Source of the DNA: CAZPXH01 sp964591085
GTDB taxonomy: Bacteria > Spirochaetota > Spirochaetia > DSM-27196 > CAZPXH01
Length of the DNA: 49,551 nucleotides
Reading direction: 5' to 3'
NCBI GenBank assembly: GCA_964591085.1
Contig: CAZPXH010000017.1
Span: 1-49,551 of the forward strand
Both the position numbers and the translations under genes were made by a program. Every line of letters starts with the position of its first letter. The first letter of the stretch is position 1. This document shows positions 1 to 8,561 of the stretch, in pieces. A model generated the notes under the pieces. That model was not told the DNA's origin and made no database searches. It saw only the letters and a program-made list of their open reading frames with translations.

Positions 1-390
1 ATGGATCTGCAGTATCCCCCGGGCAGCAACCCGGACTCGCTGCCCTCGGGCAAGCGCGCGTGGGCTGACTTCCTGGCGCAACAGGCCCACCTGCTGGACC
101 GGCACGAGCAGATTGTGGATGTACTGCTCTACCTGGATCCGGACTACATCCCTGCGGACGCACCACCGTGCCGCGTGGCGGAGTATGCGCGCAACCTGCG
201 GGACCTCGTGAACCGCTTCTCCGGCGGGACTATCGACACGCGGCACCGGCCCCGGAAGCGCACCGCCACTCTGCGAATTGGTCAGCCCCTGGATGCCGGT
301 CCGGCGCTGTCCGCCAACGGTCTGGGCAAAGGCGGCATTCGCGCCCTCACCGCTGAGATCTGGGAGGCTTTGCAGGCCGCCTCGGCTTGA
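1..390 (+). CDS. C-terminal part of a phospholipid/glycerol acyltransferase-like protein (probably 5' truncated by the window edge)
   Basis: The frame is open from the first base and ends at TGA 388-390, giving 129 residues. The second half (LYLDPDYIP, then an arginine-rich helix, then ATLRIGQPLDAGP and a last helix ending LTAEIWEALQAA) resembles the region after the catalytic domain in bacterial and cyanobacterial 1-acylglycerol-3-phosphate acyltransferase-like proteins, where a 'vGepI' strand precedes the last helix. The HX4D catalytic motif of that family is not in the window, so the gene is probably cut at the left edge even though an ATG happens to sit at base 1. The family is inferred from pattern only; it may be an unrelated hypothetical protein. 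Confidence 0.45.
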   Translation: MDLQYPPGSNPDSLPSGKRAWADFLAQQAHLLDRHEQIVDVLLYLDPDYIPADAPPCRVAEYARNLRDLVNRFSGGTIDTRHRPRKRTATLRIGQPLDAGPALSANGLGKGGIRALTAEIWEALQAASA

Positions 391-459
391 CTTCCCTCCA
401 GACTGGCACAAGCATTTGATTGCTGGAATTACAAAGACGAGATAATAAATCTTTTATCG

Positions 460-876
460 GTGTTGCTACTGTCGGGCCTCATGGTCCTTTCGCTGGCCGC
501 GTGCGAGCTCCTGGTTTTGCCCCTCGGCGCGGAAGAGGACCCAACTCCGGTTGGACTGCTCAATGGTGGGTGGCTTGTTCATGTGGACGCGTTCAGCCCC
601 TGCGATCAGGGCTTCCACACCTTCACGTTTTCCGGCCTGGGGGCTAGTCCAGACGGGTATGAAATCAGCGATGCGGAAGGCAACGTCTTTGAGCGCGCCA
701 CCATCAACGACACCGGGTTCACCTACACCATAGATGAGCAGACGAACTTCCCGGATCTCGTGGGGTCAGAGAGCTACATGACCTACATCATAACCGGAGA
801 CGTGCTGCGCTTGGATGTCTATGACGACGACACGCTGGAGACCCTGTTCGTTCAGTTCCGCGCTGAAAGGATCTAG
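460..876 (+). CDS. small secreted lipoprotein, function unknown
   Basis: 138 codons from a GTG start at 460. The frame is open from 391 and has no earlier usual start. The N-terminus is a short hydrophobic signal with lipobox LAAC (residues 12-15), so the protein is probably lipidated and exported. The mature part (about 120 residues) is acidic and rich in Thr, Tyr and Phe, with alternating hydrophobic residues (FTFSGLG, GFTYTIDE, YMTYIITGDVLRLDVYDDD), as in a small beta-barrel or lipocalin-like fold. I recognise no family. Its stop codon overlaps the stop of the convergent GGDEF gene by three bases. Confidence 0.7.
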   Translation: MLLLSGLMVLSLAACELLVLPLGAEEDPTPVGLLNGGWLVHVDAFSPCDQGFHTFTFSGLGASPDGYEISDAEGNVFERATINDTGFTYTIDEQTNFPDLVGSESYMTYIITGDVLRLDVYDDDTLETLFVQFRAERI

Positions 877-1844
877 CGCTCCCGGGCCTTGGATCGGCGC
901 TTGGCGTCATACATCCGTTGATCCGCCTCCCGGACCGCATCAGCCAGGCTGTGGCCGGGCCTGTGCCGCGCCCATCCAACGGAGGCATCAATCTCCGCCG
1001 CGGCGAGAGCCTCATCCAGGCGCGCGATAAGCGGTCCGGGATCCTGGGCGGATTGCCCCTCCAGGAGCACGCCGAACTCGTCACCACCCAGGCGAGCCAC
1101 CACGTCCTCCGTGCGCGCGGCCCCGCGGATGAGATCCGCGGCGCGGCGGATGTAGCGATCACCGGCCTCGTGGCCCTCGGTGTCGTTGATCTGCTTCAGG
1201 CCGTTGAGATCCACAATGACCACACTCGCGGGCTCGCCGAGGAGTTCTGCTTTCCGCTCCTGCTCGGCAAGCAGATGGTCCCACGCAGCACGGTTCAGCA
1301 GGCCGGTCATGCCGTCCTGGTAGGCAACCGTCTCCAGGTTTGCGATGCGGCCTGACATTTGGAGGGACTGCATCTCGCTGTGCAGGATGCCGGACAGGAA
1401 GCGCGCAAGCAGCTCAAGCAGGCTCTGGTCCGCCTGCAGGCGCCCGGACTGTGGCTCCGGATCAATGGCACAGAGCGTTCCAAACAGCTCCCCGTCCCCG
1501 GTCACCAGCGGATAGCCGATGTATGCCTTGATCGGCTGGGCCGCTCCAATCGGCGCATCTCGATAGGCCTGCACGGCGTCGGCATCAGGTGCGATGTTGG
1601 GACCCTCTCCCCGAACCATCCGGTAGCAGAACGAATCGCTCCACTGCAGGACTGTGCCATCCGTGAGATCGTAATGATCATCACGAACGCGCAGCATCAC
1701 CCACTCCTCGCCGACGGTCCTGGTGATCATCCATGCGCCGAATCCGTAGTGATCCTTGAGAAACGCAAGGGTTGCCTCTGCAGCCTCGTCAAAGCTGCGG
1801 AACGGGTGGAGCGTGGGAATCCGGGAATCGGGCTGCACAGGCAC
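873..1844 (-). CDS. GAF-GGDEF diguanylate cyclase (5' end at or inside the assembly gap)
   Basis: A putative c-di-GMP synthase. From the N-terminus: a GAF domain of about 160 residues with the conserved 'IGYPL...GTLCAIDP' core, a short helix, then a GGDEF domain with an intact GGDEF active site. An inhibitory I-site RTED lies exactly five residues upstream of the GGDEF, so product feedback is expected. No membrane segment is visible, so it is cytosolic. The frame runs into the N gap, but in-frame GTG codons at 1844 and 1838 lie just before the start of the GAF domain, so the gene may be nearly complete. The end overlaps the stop of the lipoprotein gene on the other strand. Confidence 0.85.
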   Translation of the reverse strand: MPVQPDSRIPTLHPFRSFDEAAEATLAFLKDHYGFGAWMITRTVGEEWVMLRVRDDHYDLTDGTVLQWSDSFCYRMVRGEGPNIAPDADAVQAYRDAPIGAAQPIKAYIGYPLVTGDGELFGTLCAIDPEPQSGRLQADQSLLELLARFLSGILHSEMQSLQMSGRIANLETVAYQDGMTGLLNRAAWDHLLAEQERKAELLGEPASVVIVDLNGLKQINDTEGHEAGDRYIRRAADLIRGAARTEDVVARLGGDEFGVLLEGQSAQDPGPLIARLDEALAAAEIDASVGWARHRPGHSLADAVREADQRMYDAKRRSKARER

Positions 1845-1850
1845 TGTCCT

Positions 1851-1950
1851 NNNNNNNNNNNNNNNNNNNNNNNNNNNNNNNNNNNNNNNNNNNNNNNNNN
1901 NNNNNNNNNNNNNNNNNNNNNNNNNNNNNNNNNNNNNNNNNNNNNNNNNN
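1851..1950. other. assembly gap, 100 N
   Basis: Exactly 100 consecutive N, the usual placeholder for a scaffold join of unknown length. Both neighbours are affected: the 5' end of the GAF-GGDEF gene and all of the N-terminal part of the Fpg/Nei gene lie at or beyond it. Reading frames that appear to cross the gap are not real. Confidence 0.98.
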
Positions 1951-2568
1951 AATCGAAAGCAGACCCTGGCCGTTCTGGGCTTTGGCACTCACAACATCCA
2001 CTTCACGGAGGCCGGGTCCAAGCGGCGGGCATCCCTCCATCTGCTTGGTTCCGAGGCAGAGCTTGCGCAGCACCATCGTGGCGGACTGGAGCCGCTGGAC
2101 GTGGATTCCGCACAGTTTGCATCCGTGCTTCGCCGGGAGAACCACATCATCAAGCGAGCCCTCACCGATCCAAGACTGGTCTCCGGCATCGGGAACGCGT
2201 ACTCGGACGAGATCCTCCACGCGGCTCGGATCTCGCCGTTTGCGCAAACCGGAAGCATGAGCGATGAGCAGTTTGCGCGGCTGCACGCAAGCTGCCGGGA
2301 AGTGCTCGGGCGCTTCCTGTCCGTCATGCGGAACGAGGTTGGCGATGGCTTTCCGGAGACCGTTACCGCCTTCCGCGAAGACATGGCGGTTCATGGGAAG
2401 CACGGTCAGCCCTGCCCGGTCTGCGGCGCGCCGGTACAGCGGATCCGCTACGCAGACAATGAGACGGACTACTGCGCTGGCTGCCAGACCGGCGGGACCA
2501 TCTACGCGGACCGATCCCTGTCCCGCCTGCTGAAGTCTGACTGGCCCCGCTCTCTGGACGAGCTGTAG
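1951..2568 (+). CDS. formamidopyrimidine-DNA glycosylase family, C-terminal part
   Basis: A base-excision repair glycosylase/AP lyase (Fpg/Nei family) that removes oxidised bases. About 205 residues are visible: the end of the N-terminal beta domain, then the helix-two-turn-helix domain with the family signature LVSGIGNAYSDEILH, then a C-terminal zinc finger with four cysteines (CPVC...CAGC followed by QTGG). The catalytic N-terminal proline-glutamate is lost in the gap, so Fpg and Nei cannot be told apart with certainty; the QTGG zinc finger and SGIGNAYSDEILH favour the Fpg branch. The 3' end is intact (TAG 2566-2568). Confidence 0.88.
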   Translation, partial: NRKQTLAVLGFGTHNIHFTEAGSKRRASLHLLGSEAELAQHHRGGLEPLDVDSAQFASVLRRENHIIKRALTDPRLVSGIGNAYSDEILHAARISPFAQTGSMSDEQFARLHASCREVLGRFLSVMRNEVGDGFPETVTAFREDMAVHGKHGQPCPVCGAPVQRIRYADNETDYCAGCQTGGTIYADRSLSRLLKSDWPRSLDEL

Positions 2569-2711
2569 CGGTAGGAGCGGCCGCCTCTAGGCGAGTGCAA
2601 GGCGGCCGTCAGGTTGCTGGCAGCCCATGAGCTGTTGTTGAAGTCCCGCACCCCGCCTGCCGTGACGCGCATTTTTCGCATACCTCGCCTACACTTGGAC
2701 CGGAGGAAGCA

Positions 2712-3386
2712 ATGAAAGCAGAAATCAGCAATCGTCCCGTCTTCACCACCCTGACCATCAAGCTGGAGCAGGGAGAAACCTTCCGCGCGGAAGGCGGTGC
2801 CATGGTGAGCATGAGCCCCACCGTAGAGATGAAGTCCAAGCGCCAGGGAAAAGGACTCGGGGGTATGTTCAAGGCCGCCGTTGGCGGTGAAGGTCTGTTC
2901 GCCAGCGAGTTTGCCGCCGAAGGTGGGCCCGGGGAAGTTGTCCTTGCCCCGCCAACTCCCGGCGATGTGATTCAGCTCCCAATCCAGGGCCGGACACTCA
3001 TGGCACAGGGTGGCGCATACCTCGCAGGTACCTCGGGTCTGGAGTTGGGAACCAAGGGATCACTGAAGGCGATGTTCTCCGGTGAGGGCCTGTTTCTGCA
3101 GACCATCAGCGGAAACGGCACGGTCTTCCTTGCCTGCTACGGATCCGTGTGGGAGAAGGAACTTGGTGCCGGCGAGACCTACGTGGTGGACACCGGTCAC
3201 ATGCTGGCCTTTGAGGACGGCGTGGACTACAAGATCCGCATGGCTAGCCGTGGACTGCTCAGTTCCATCGTTTCCCGGGAAGGCCTGGTTGCGGAGTTCC
3301 GCGGCCCCGGCAAGCTGTGGATTCAGAGCCGGAACCTGCGCGGCTTCGCTCAGCTGTTGTCTACGCTCCTTCCGGACAAGAACTAG
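2712..3386 (+). CDS. AIM24 / TIGR00266-type protein
   Basis: 224 residues. A GGAGGA ribosome site at 2701-2706 is well placed for ATG 2712. The protein is a glycine-rich repeated beta structure: 'FRAEGGAMVSM', 'GGMFKAAVGGEGLFASEF', 'PGDVIQLPIQG', 'MFSGEGLFLQTISGNGTVFL', 'YVVDTGHMLAFEDGVDY', and a final 'GPGKLWIQSRN'. This is the pattern of the AIM24 (mitochondrial biogenesis AIM24-like) family, whose biochemical role in bacteria is unknown. No signal peptide or membrane segment. It stands alone between the Fpg gene and the broken flavodoxin. Confidence 0.85.
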   Translation: MKAEISNRPVFTTLTIKLEQGETFRAEGGAMVSMSPTVEMKSKRQGKGLGGMFKAAVGGEGLFASEFAAEGGPGEVVLAPPTPGDVIQLPIQGRTLMAQGGAYLAGTSGLELGTKGSLKAMFSGEGLFLQTISGNGTVFLACYGSVWEKELGAGETYVVDTGHMLAFEDGVDYKIRMASRGLLSSIVSREGLVAEFRGPGKLWIQSRNLRGFAQLLSTLLPDKN

Positions 3387-3405
3387 CGCGATAGTCGGAG
3401 TTGGG

Positions 3406-3429
3406 CTGCCGGTCCGTGGTGACCGGCAG
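3406..3429 (+). terminator. possible weak terminator hairpin after the AIM24 gene
   Basis: An 8-base perfect inverted repeat (CTGCCGGT and ACCGGCAG) with an 8-base loop begins 20 bases after the AIM24 stop. No T-run follows, so intrinsic termination is uncertain. It lies between two genes that converge. Confidence 0.35.
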
Positions 3430-3491
3430 GCTCGCTCCCGCGGCCGCGTCTTCCCGCAGATGGCTGCACGAATCGTTTCAGACTCTCCGCT

Positions 3492-3858
3492 CTAGACCGC
3501 CATTTCTACGAGCAACGCTTCCAAGCCAGCGGGCAGCAGGTCCGAGTGGTCAGGGTTTCCCCCGGGGTTGAAGACAAGAGACTCTCCCATGATCTCTGCT
3601 CCGCTCAGCTTCTTCCGCAAGCGCTCCAACGCCTTGCCTGGTCCGCCCTCATGGGTGAGGAGTGTGACCACCCGCTGACCACGAAAGTCCCGGTCCGCAA
3701 TGAGTGCCCCGATTGGCCTCGGACAGGGGTGTCAGGCGTTCACGGTGGACCGGCTGCTCCGGAACCCGCGCCTGGAGCCGGGGCAGGAGCGCGGTCACCA
3801 GCGCGTGGGTGAAGCCATCATAGCTGTAGTAATAGATTCCCAGACCTTCCACGCGCAT
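3492..3858 (-). pseudogene. broken flavodoxin gene (internal deletion and frameshift)
   Basis: Reading leftwards from ATG 3858, the first 30 residues (MRVEGLGIYYYSYDGFTHAL...) are a flavodoxin N-terminus: a beta strand followed by the FMN phosphate loop SYDGFT (family SxTGxT). That frame stops after 69 codons. In another frame, from about 3715 to the TAG at 3492-3494, the sequence reads ALIADRDFRGQRVVTLLTHEGG and on to FNPGGNPDHSDLLPAGLEALL, which is a flavodoxin C-terminus (gK.v.lf.THeGg). The whole locus spans 367 bases against about 450-500 for a complete flavodoxin, so the middle part with the second FMN loop is missing. It would not give a working electron carrier. An assembly deletion is an alternative explanation. 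Confidence 0.7.
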
Positions 3859-3914
3859 CCCCCGCGCAGGATTCTTGCATCCGTGGCGGCCGATACGCCA
3901 CGCTCTTCAGTGCC

Positions 3915-5598
3915 ATGCAACAACGGATTCCCCGGCGTGCCGAGGCGGTTCGGCGCTGGATACTGGTAGCCTGCGCAGTGATCCTGACTGGAACCCTGTG
4001 GCCCTCCGGAGCATCTGAGCCAGGCAGCTCCCCATCGCGCGCGGGAGAAATCCCGGAAGCATCACGTCCCCGCGGTGAGTTCCCCGGAGACCTGGCGCTT
4101 CCCCCGCGAGGTCACAGCTGGCCGGGTCCCGAGACCTTCACTATTGGCAACGCAGTCAGTCCGGTGAACTACTGGATGACCGCGTGGATGTTCAACGACC
4201 TCGTGCGGCAAGCAGGGTATGAGGCGGAGATCGGAGATACCCGTGAGAGCACCATGTGGATTCCCACCAGCAATGGAGAGTGGCGTGGAGATTATCGCCA
4301 CGAGGTCCAGCGGGATCCGCTTGGCTGGCCACTGAGCATGGAGTTGTCCAACGGCCAACGCGCAGAGAGATTGACCGCAAGCATCGCCGGAGGCTCCGAG
4401 CTTCCCGGCAGCTACCCCGAAGGCCTCTATCGCCTCCGCTTCACCGGGAGCGCGGACATCCGACTGGGAGGCGCCGAGTTCTCCGAGGAGACCGAGGACG
4501 GAAGCCTCTGGTTCTTCAATGGAGACGGAACGCTCTTCCTGGAAGTGGAGGACATCAACCCGTCGGACCCACCCCGGGACATCCAGGTGCTGCGGCCGGA
4601 CGCGGTGCCCGGCGAGACCTTCACCCGGGAGTACGTGGATTTCCTGCGTCCGTGGAGCGTGATTCGGCCCCTCCACTTCTTCGGCGAGCAGCTCAGCTAC
4701 GGCCCAAGAATTTCGTGGGATCAGCGCAAGCCACTGGATTACTCGCACTGGGGCGGTGCGCTCGGCGCGCCCTACGAGCTTGCAGCACAGCTGGCCAACG
4801 TCTCCGCCTCTGATCTCTGGATCAACCTCCCGATTGCTGCGAGCGAAGACTTTGTGCGGGAACTCTCCCGGCTCATGCGCGCCGAGCTGGATCCCGAGCG
4901 AAAGGTCTACCTGGAGCTTGGCAACGAACTGTGGAACTGGGCTGAGCCCTATGCCTACGGGCGGGACTATGCCCTGGAGCAGGCCCGGGCGCGCTGGCCG
5001 GATGTGGAAGGAGAAGTCCGCCCCTGGTCCGACGGCGAACCGGTTGACCAGCTTCAGCTGCTCTACAGCTGGCAGGCAGTCCCGCGGGTATGCGGTGGAC
5101 GCCTTTGCTGTTGCTCCCTACATCGGGGAGGCGCCTCCGGAGATTGCGTTCAGCAGACGCTCAGCCAACGCATTCTTTGACGAGGCAATTCAGTTTGTCC
5201 GTGGTGAAGGGGAGTGGAACCAGGACTCCGCGGAACCGGGCCTCCGATGGCTGATTGCCAGCGACAGAGCGCTTGCGGACGAATACGGCCTGCCACTGGT
5301 TGCCTACGAGGGTGGCCAGCACTTCAACGGAAGCGCGTTCACGCGGGATGTCATTGGTCCGCATCCCCGGATGCGTGAACTCTACGATGCGCTGCTGGAG
5401 TCATGGCAGGCCGCAGGCGGAGGGCTCTTTGTGCACTTTGCCGGCATGATTCCGCGCGGCCAGAACGAGCCCGGTACCGAGCCGTCCTACTACCAGAGCG
5501 AGAATTTTGGGATCAGGGAGCAGCATTCCCAGACCCGCGCGGAAGCTCCCCGCTGGGACGCGGTGTTGTGGTGGATGGAGCAGATCGGGCAACTCTAG
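3915..5598 (+). pseudogene. secreted glycosidase-like / carbohydrate-active protein, frameshifted near 5085
   Basis: From ATG 3915: a signal peptide (RRWILVACAVILTGTLWPSG), then about 370 residues of a secreted protein resembling large exported 'cellulose-binding/glycosidase-like' proteins of marine and planctomycete-type bacteria. These show a WxTxWMFNDL-type beginning, a jelly-roll-like middle, and YLELGNELWNW, a loop like a clan-A glycosidase acid/base Asn-Glu. The frame fails after LLYSWQAVPR near 5085. The protein resumes in the next frame with GYAVDAFAVAPYIGE and runs to the TAG at 5596-5598. About 30-40 residues expected between the two parts in homologues (as I recall them) seem to be missing, so this looks like a deletion, not a single-base slip. 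Substrate unknown. Confidence 0.65.
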
Positions 5599-5686
5599 GA
5601 TCACTTGGGCACCGGATTCATCTACTGGGACCTGAACCGATAGACGCTCTGCTCACGCACGCGCCACGTTTCCGGCGTGCAGCTTT

Positions 5687-5717
5687 TTGCACATACCCCG
5701 CCGGTTTGTGGCATGCT
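5687..5717 (+). promoter_or_regulatory. putative promoter of the GPH transporter gene, nearly leaderless
   Basis: TTGCAC (5687-5692) and CATGCT (5712-5717), 19 bases apart. The second hexamer ends 8 bases before ATG 5726 and no Shine-Dalgarno sequence lies between, so the transcript would begin at or next to the start codon. Confidence 0.35.
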
Positions 5718-5725
5718 TAGCATAG

Positions 5726-7114
5726 ATGTCAGATCAGGAATCGGGTAGGGAAGGCCGCGGGACAGACTTGAGCCGCGGCTTCAAATGGGCCTTTGGATCT
5801 GGAGACCTGGTATCCAGCGCACCCCTTGCGGTAGTTGCCTTCTTCCAGCTGTTCTTCCTCACAGACGTTGCCCGGATAAGCCCGGGCCTGGCGGTCCTTC
5901 CGGTTGCCCTGGGCAAGCTCTGGGATGCAATCAACGATCCGCTGGTTGGCTTCTGGGCGGATCGGGTGCGGAGCCGGATCGGACGGCGCCGGGTCCTCCT
6001 GCTCGCCGGAGCCCTCCCCATGGCCCTCAGCTTTGTCCTGATGTGGCTGGTCCCGGACCTGGGAATTACCGCCAAGCTGATCTACTACGGGGTGGTTTTC
6101 ATCATCTTTGACAGCTCCATCACCGTGATTCAGGTTGCCCACCACAGCATGACCGCGGAGCTTTCTTCCGACTATGACGAGCAGAGTTCCATCAACGGTG
6201 TGAAGATGGTGTACTCCATAGGCGGCTCACTGGTAGCCATCATTGTGGGAACCGTCCTGCAGTGGTTCATCCCGGACCTTGCCCGTGTCTTCATGCTCCT
6301 GGGAATTGTAACCTCAGTCATCATCCTGATTCCGACACTGGTGGTGTTTCGCGTGACCCGTGGCAGGGACAAGGAGGTAGGTGAGGCAATGCCTCCGATG
6401 TGGAAGGGCATCCGGGAGATCCTGGGAAACCGGCCCTTCTGGATGGTGATGGGAATCTACCTGGCCAGTTGGACAGCGGTAAGCATGATTGCTGCGGTCC
6501 TCGTGTACTACGCCACGTACAACCTGCAGGCCCCCGATGAGGCAAGCTACTTTGTGCTGGTTGCCCAGAGCCTGGCCATTGCCTTCATCCCTCTTGCAGT
6601 AGGTATCGCAAGGAAGTGGGACAAGCGCACCGCGGTCATCGTTGGGTTTGGTACCATGATTCCCGTACTGCTGGTGATCGGGATGGTGCCGGTATCGAGC
6701 TATCGAGTGGTCTACTTCCTTGCCGCGCTGTTGGGCCTGGGCATTGCCACCGCCTACGTGACGCCGTGGTCCATGATTCCGGATGTGATCGCCTGGGATC
6801 AGTGGCGTGGCGGTGTTCGGCGGGAAGGCAGCTACTACGCCATGGTGAGCTTCTTCCAGAAGGCCGGTACCGCGGGCGCGCTGTGGATCATGGGAACGGC
6901 GCTGGAAATGCGGGGCTATATCACCCCCACCGATGCCGTGCCCGTACCAATCCAGCCGGAGTCCGCGCTCGGTGCAATCCGGATCCTGATCACTGTTGTG
7001 CCCTCCGCATTGCTACTGATCTCCGTCATCATCGCGGGAACCTATCCCATAAACAGACAGGTGCACGCAGAGATGCTGCAGGACATTGAGGGGCTGGAAG
7101 GCGCGGAGGCCTGA
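5726..7114 (+). CDS. GPH-family (glycoside-pentoside-hexuronide) MFS sugar transporter
   Basis: 462 residues with about 12 hydrophobic segments. The N-terminal half shows the GPH hallmarks: 'FFLTDVARISPGLA', 'LGKLWDAINDPLVGFWADR' and a basic loop RSRIGRRR, with later 'PWSMIPDVIAWDQWRGGVRREG' matching the conserved P(x)D motif region. These transporters import sugars or glycosides with Na+ or H+. The upstream gene is a broken secreted glycosidase-like protein, so the pair may once have handled the same glycan; this is inference from position. The start ATG has no Shine-Dalgarno sequence but a -10-like hexamer just upstream. Substrate cannot be told. Confidence 0.88.
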   Translation: MSDQESGREGRGTDLSRGFKWAFGSGDLVSSAPLAVVAFFQLFFLTDVARISPGLAVLPVALGKLWDAINDPLVGFWADRVRSRIGRRRVLLLAGALPMALSFVLMWLVPDLGITAKLIYYGVVFIIFDSSITVIQVAHHSMTAELSSDYDEQSSINGVKMVYSIGGSLVAIIVGTVLQWFIPDLARVFMLLGIVTSVIILIPTLVVFRVTRGRDKEVGEAMPPMWKGIREILGNRPFWMVMGIYLASWTAVSMIAAVLVYYATYNLQAPDEASYFVLVAQSLAIAFIPLAVGIARKWDKRTAVIVGFGTMIPVLLVIGMVPVSSYRVVYFLAALLGLGIATAYVTPWSMIPDVIAWDQWRGGVRREGSYYAMVSFFQKAGTAGALWIMGTALEMRGYITPTDAVPVPIQPESALGAIRILITVVPSALLLISVIIAGTYPINRQVHAEMLQDIEGLEGAEA

Positions 7115-7152
7115 GTCCCTATGCCCCTTACGGAGCGCGCCGTCCCGGCATT

Positions 7153-8112
7153 CTAGAACCTCGGGGGCGGACCGGGTGGAGGAACGCTGATCCGCGCCAA
7201 CTCCTCAGGCGGGAGCTGTGGCAGCGGAGCAAAGGCGCCGCTCACCAGGCGGTGCAGCTCCGCAGAAAGCAATTTTCGATCGGTGCCGTAGACAGAAGGA
7301 CTGCCGTGCCGAACTTCGGCCTCCAGATAGGGCGGGTGAAAGGCGCGGTACATGTGCAGGAGCAACGGCGTCCAGTCAGCCCAGCTCACAACCACGCTCG
7401 CAGGCGGCCAACCCGGCGGCGTCCGGTAACTCAGCGTCATCCAGTGAACCGGTGCTCCCGATACCACAATCGGCTGCAGAAGTGCCGCCCGGAACGGCAT
7501 CACTCCTGCACCCCGGGAAGTGTCTGCTTCCGGAAACACAAACGCCTGCTGTCTGCGCGCCACGATCCGCTGCACCGCGCCGCCAACGCGGCGGGTGTCG
7601 GAGAGCCTGGTTTTGTTCACAAAGACAACACCGGCTGCCCGTAGCATCGGGGAGATAACGGGTATCCCGGCAAAGGTGGAGCTCGCCACAAAACGCGCGC
7701 CACATTCTCCCATGAGGACAAAGGAATCCAGCCAGCTTAGATGATTGCTGATCAGAAGACCGGCAGCTCGGCTCGGGGCTCCGGTGCGCCGGGTGCGCAC
7801 GCCGCAGGCTCGGGAAACCTGCCTTCCCTGGAACCTCCGCAGGGCTGGCGTATGGCGCTCCCACCCATTGTGTGAGAGCAGGACCTTTGCGGCGAGGGAA
7901 ACAACGGACGCCGTCAGGAAGGTTCGCATGAAGCGCAGGAGCCGGAAGAGCCCACGGACGGATCCGATAAGCCTCCTGGTCGCCGGGAGGGAGCTGTAGC
8001 AAGTCCGGTTCAGCCTGCGTGGTCCGTCCGGAAACCCGGATCTTCTTCGGGGTGGAGTCGCGGAATCGGGCTCCCCTGGGGCCGACTGCTTCAACGCTTG
8101 CTTTCCATACAC
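7153..8112 (-). CDS. 1-acyl-sn-glycerol-3-phosphate acyltransferase (PlsC-like)
   Basis: A membrane-associated acyltransferase of phospholipid synthesis. The catalytic HX4D box is present as NHLSWLDSF, followed by ASSTFAGIPVISPMLRAAGVVFVNK (block II region) and FPEADTSRGAGVMPFR (block III, normally FPEGTRS; here A-D replaces G-T). One hydrophobic N-terminal segment (TFLTASVVSLAAKVLL) precedes the catalytic domain. Start uncertain: GTG 8112 gives 319 residues with a long arginine-rich head; ATG 7929 gives 258 residues, but LIGSVRGLFRLLRFMRTF upstream of it looks like true PlsC N-terminus. Converges with the transporter gene, with 38 bases between. Confidence 0.82.
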   Translation of the reverse strand: MYGKQALKQSAPGEPDSATPPRRRSGFPDGPRRLNRTCYSSLPATRRLIGSVRGLFRLLRFMRTFLTASVVSLAAKVLLSHNGWERHTPALRRFQGRQVSRACGVRTRRTGAPSRAAGLLISNHLSWLDSFVLMGECGARFVASSTFAGIPVISPMLRAAGVVFVNKTRLSDTRRVGGAVQRIVARRQQAFVFPEADTSRGAGVMPFRAALLQPIVVSGAPVHWMTLSYRTPPGWPPASVVVSWADWTPLLLHMYRAFHPPYLEAEVRHGSPSVYGTDRKLLSAELHRLVSGAFAPLPQLPPEELARISVPPPGPPPRF

Positions 8113-8137
8113 CCGTGCTACCCCCTGGATCGTCCCG

Positions 8138-8182
8138 CCCGGCCGATAGGGGCCGGGCAACAGGGGCCCGGCCGATAGGGGC
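8138..8182. repeat. 16-base direct repeat, two copies
   Basis: CCCGGCCGATAGGGGC occurs at 8138-8153 and again at 8167-8182, separated by 13 bases that are also GC-rich (GGGCAACAGGGGC region). It lies between the start of the PlsC-like gene and the nucleoside-hydrolase stub. It could be a small duplication or part of a control region; nothing else in the window repeats it that I noticed. Confidence 0.6.
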
Positions 8183-8219
8183 TGACAGGTTTGCGTGAAA
8201 CCGTACCGTAGTATACCGA

Positions 8220-8396
8220 ATGCGCATTCCTCAGAGACGATACATCCCCGCCCCGGTCATCCTGGACACCGATCTGCAGGAGGACGTGGATTACCTTGGA
8301 GCACTCGCCGTGTTTCACCATCTGGCCGCGGAGCTTCGGCTTGAGCCCCTTGGTATCACCTGCGGAAACAATGGAAAATCGAGGGCTGGGGATTGA
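8220..8396 (+). pseudogene. N-terminal stub of an inosine/uridine-preferring nucleoside hydrolase
   Basis: 58 codons from ATG 8220 to TGA 8394-8396. The sequence VILDTDLQEDVDYLGALAVF is the calcium-binding aspartate signature of nucleoside hydrolases (DTDxxxDVD), followed by the expected strand LEPLGITCGN. A complete enzyme has about 300-330 residues; here it ends abruptly eight residues after GITCGN. The rest of the gene is missing and the next codons in another frame belong to something unrelated. It cannot be active. Confidence 0.72.
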
Positions 8397-8508
8397 GAAG
8401 ATGCGGCGGCTGTCTGAGGAGCTCGCTGATCCAAACGAGCAGCTGCACGAGCTGCAGATGCTGGACGACAGTGACGCAACAGACCCCTTTCGGGACCGCA
8501 GAGAGTAA
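8371..8508 (+). CDS. short acidic ORF, possibly the C-terminal remnant of a lost gene
   Basis: 45 codons (ATG 8371, in-frame ATG 8401) ending at TAA 8506-8508. It reads as one charged helix (EKMRRLSEELADPNEQLHEL) followed by an acidic tail. It overlaps the end of the nucleoside-hydrolase stub in another frame. I do not recognise it. The position suggests that one deletion removed the end of the hydrolase and the beginning of this gene. Confidence 0.35.
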   Translation: MENRGLGIEKMRRLSEELADPNEQLHELQMLDDSDATDPFRDRRE

Positions 8509-8561
8509 ACCGGGAGCGCTCCGCAACCAGTCTCACCTACGACCGCCTCGATACAGAGCAC

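Noticed and set aside
873..1988. Frames that read through the N gap, joining the GGDEF gene or the Fpg gene to sequence beyond 1850-1951.
   Set aside because: The gap has unknown length; the residues on the far side belong to the other strand's gene and the joins are accidental.
8371..8508. The charged tail after the nucleoside-hydrolase stub as part of the hydrolase itself.
   Set aside because: It is in a different frame and has no resemblance to nucleoside hydrolase C-termini.
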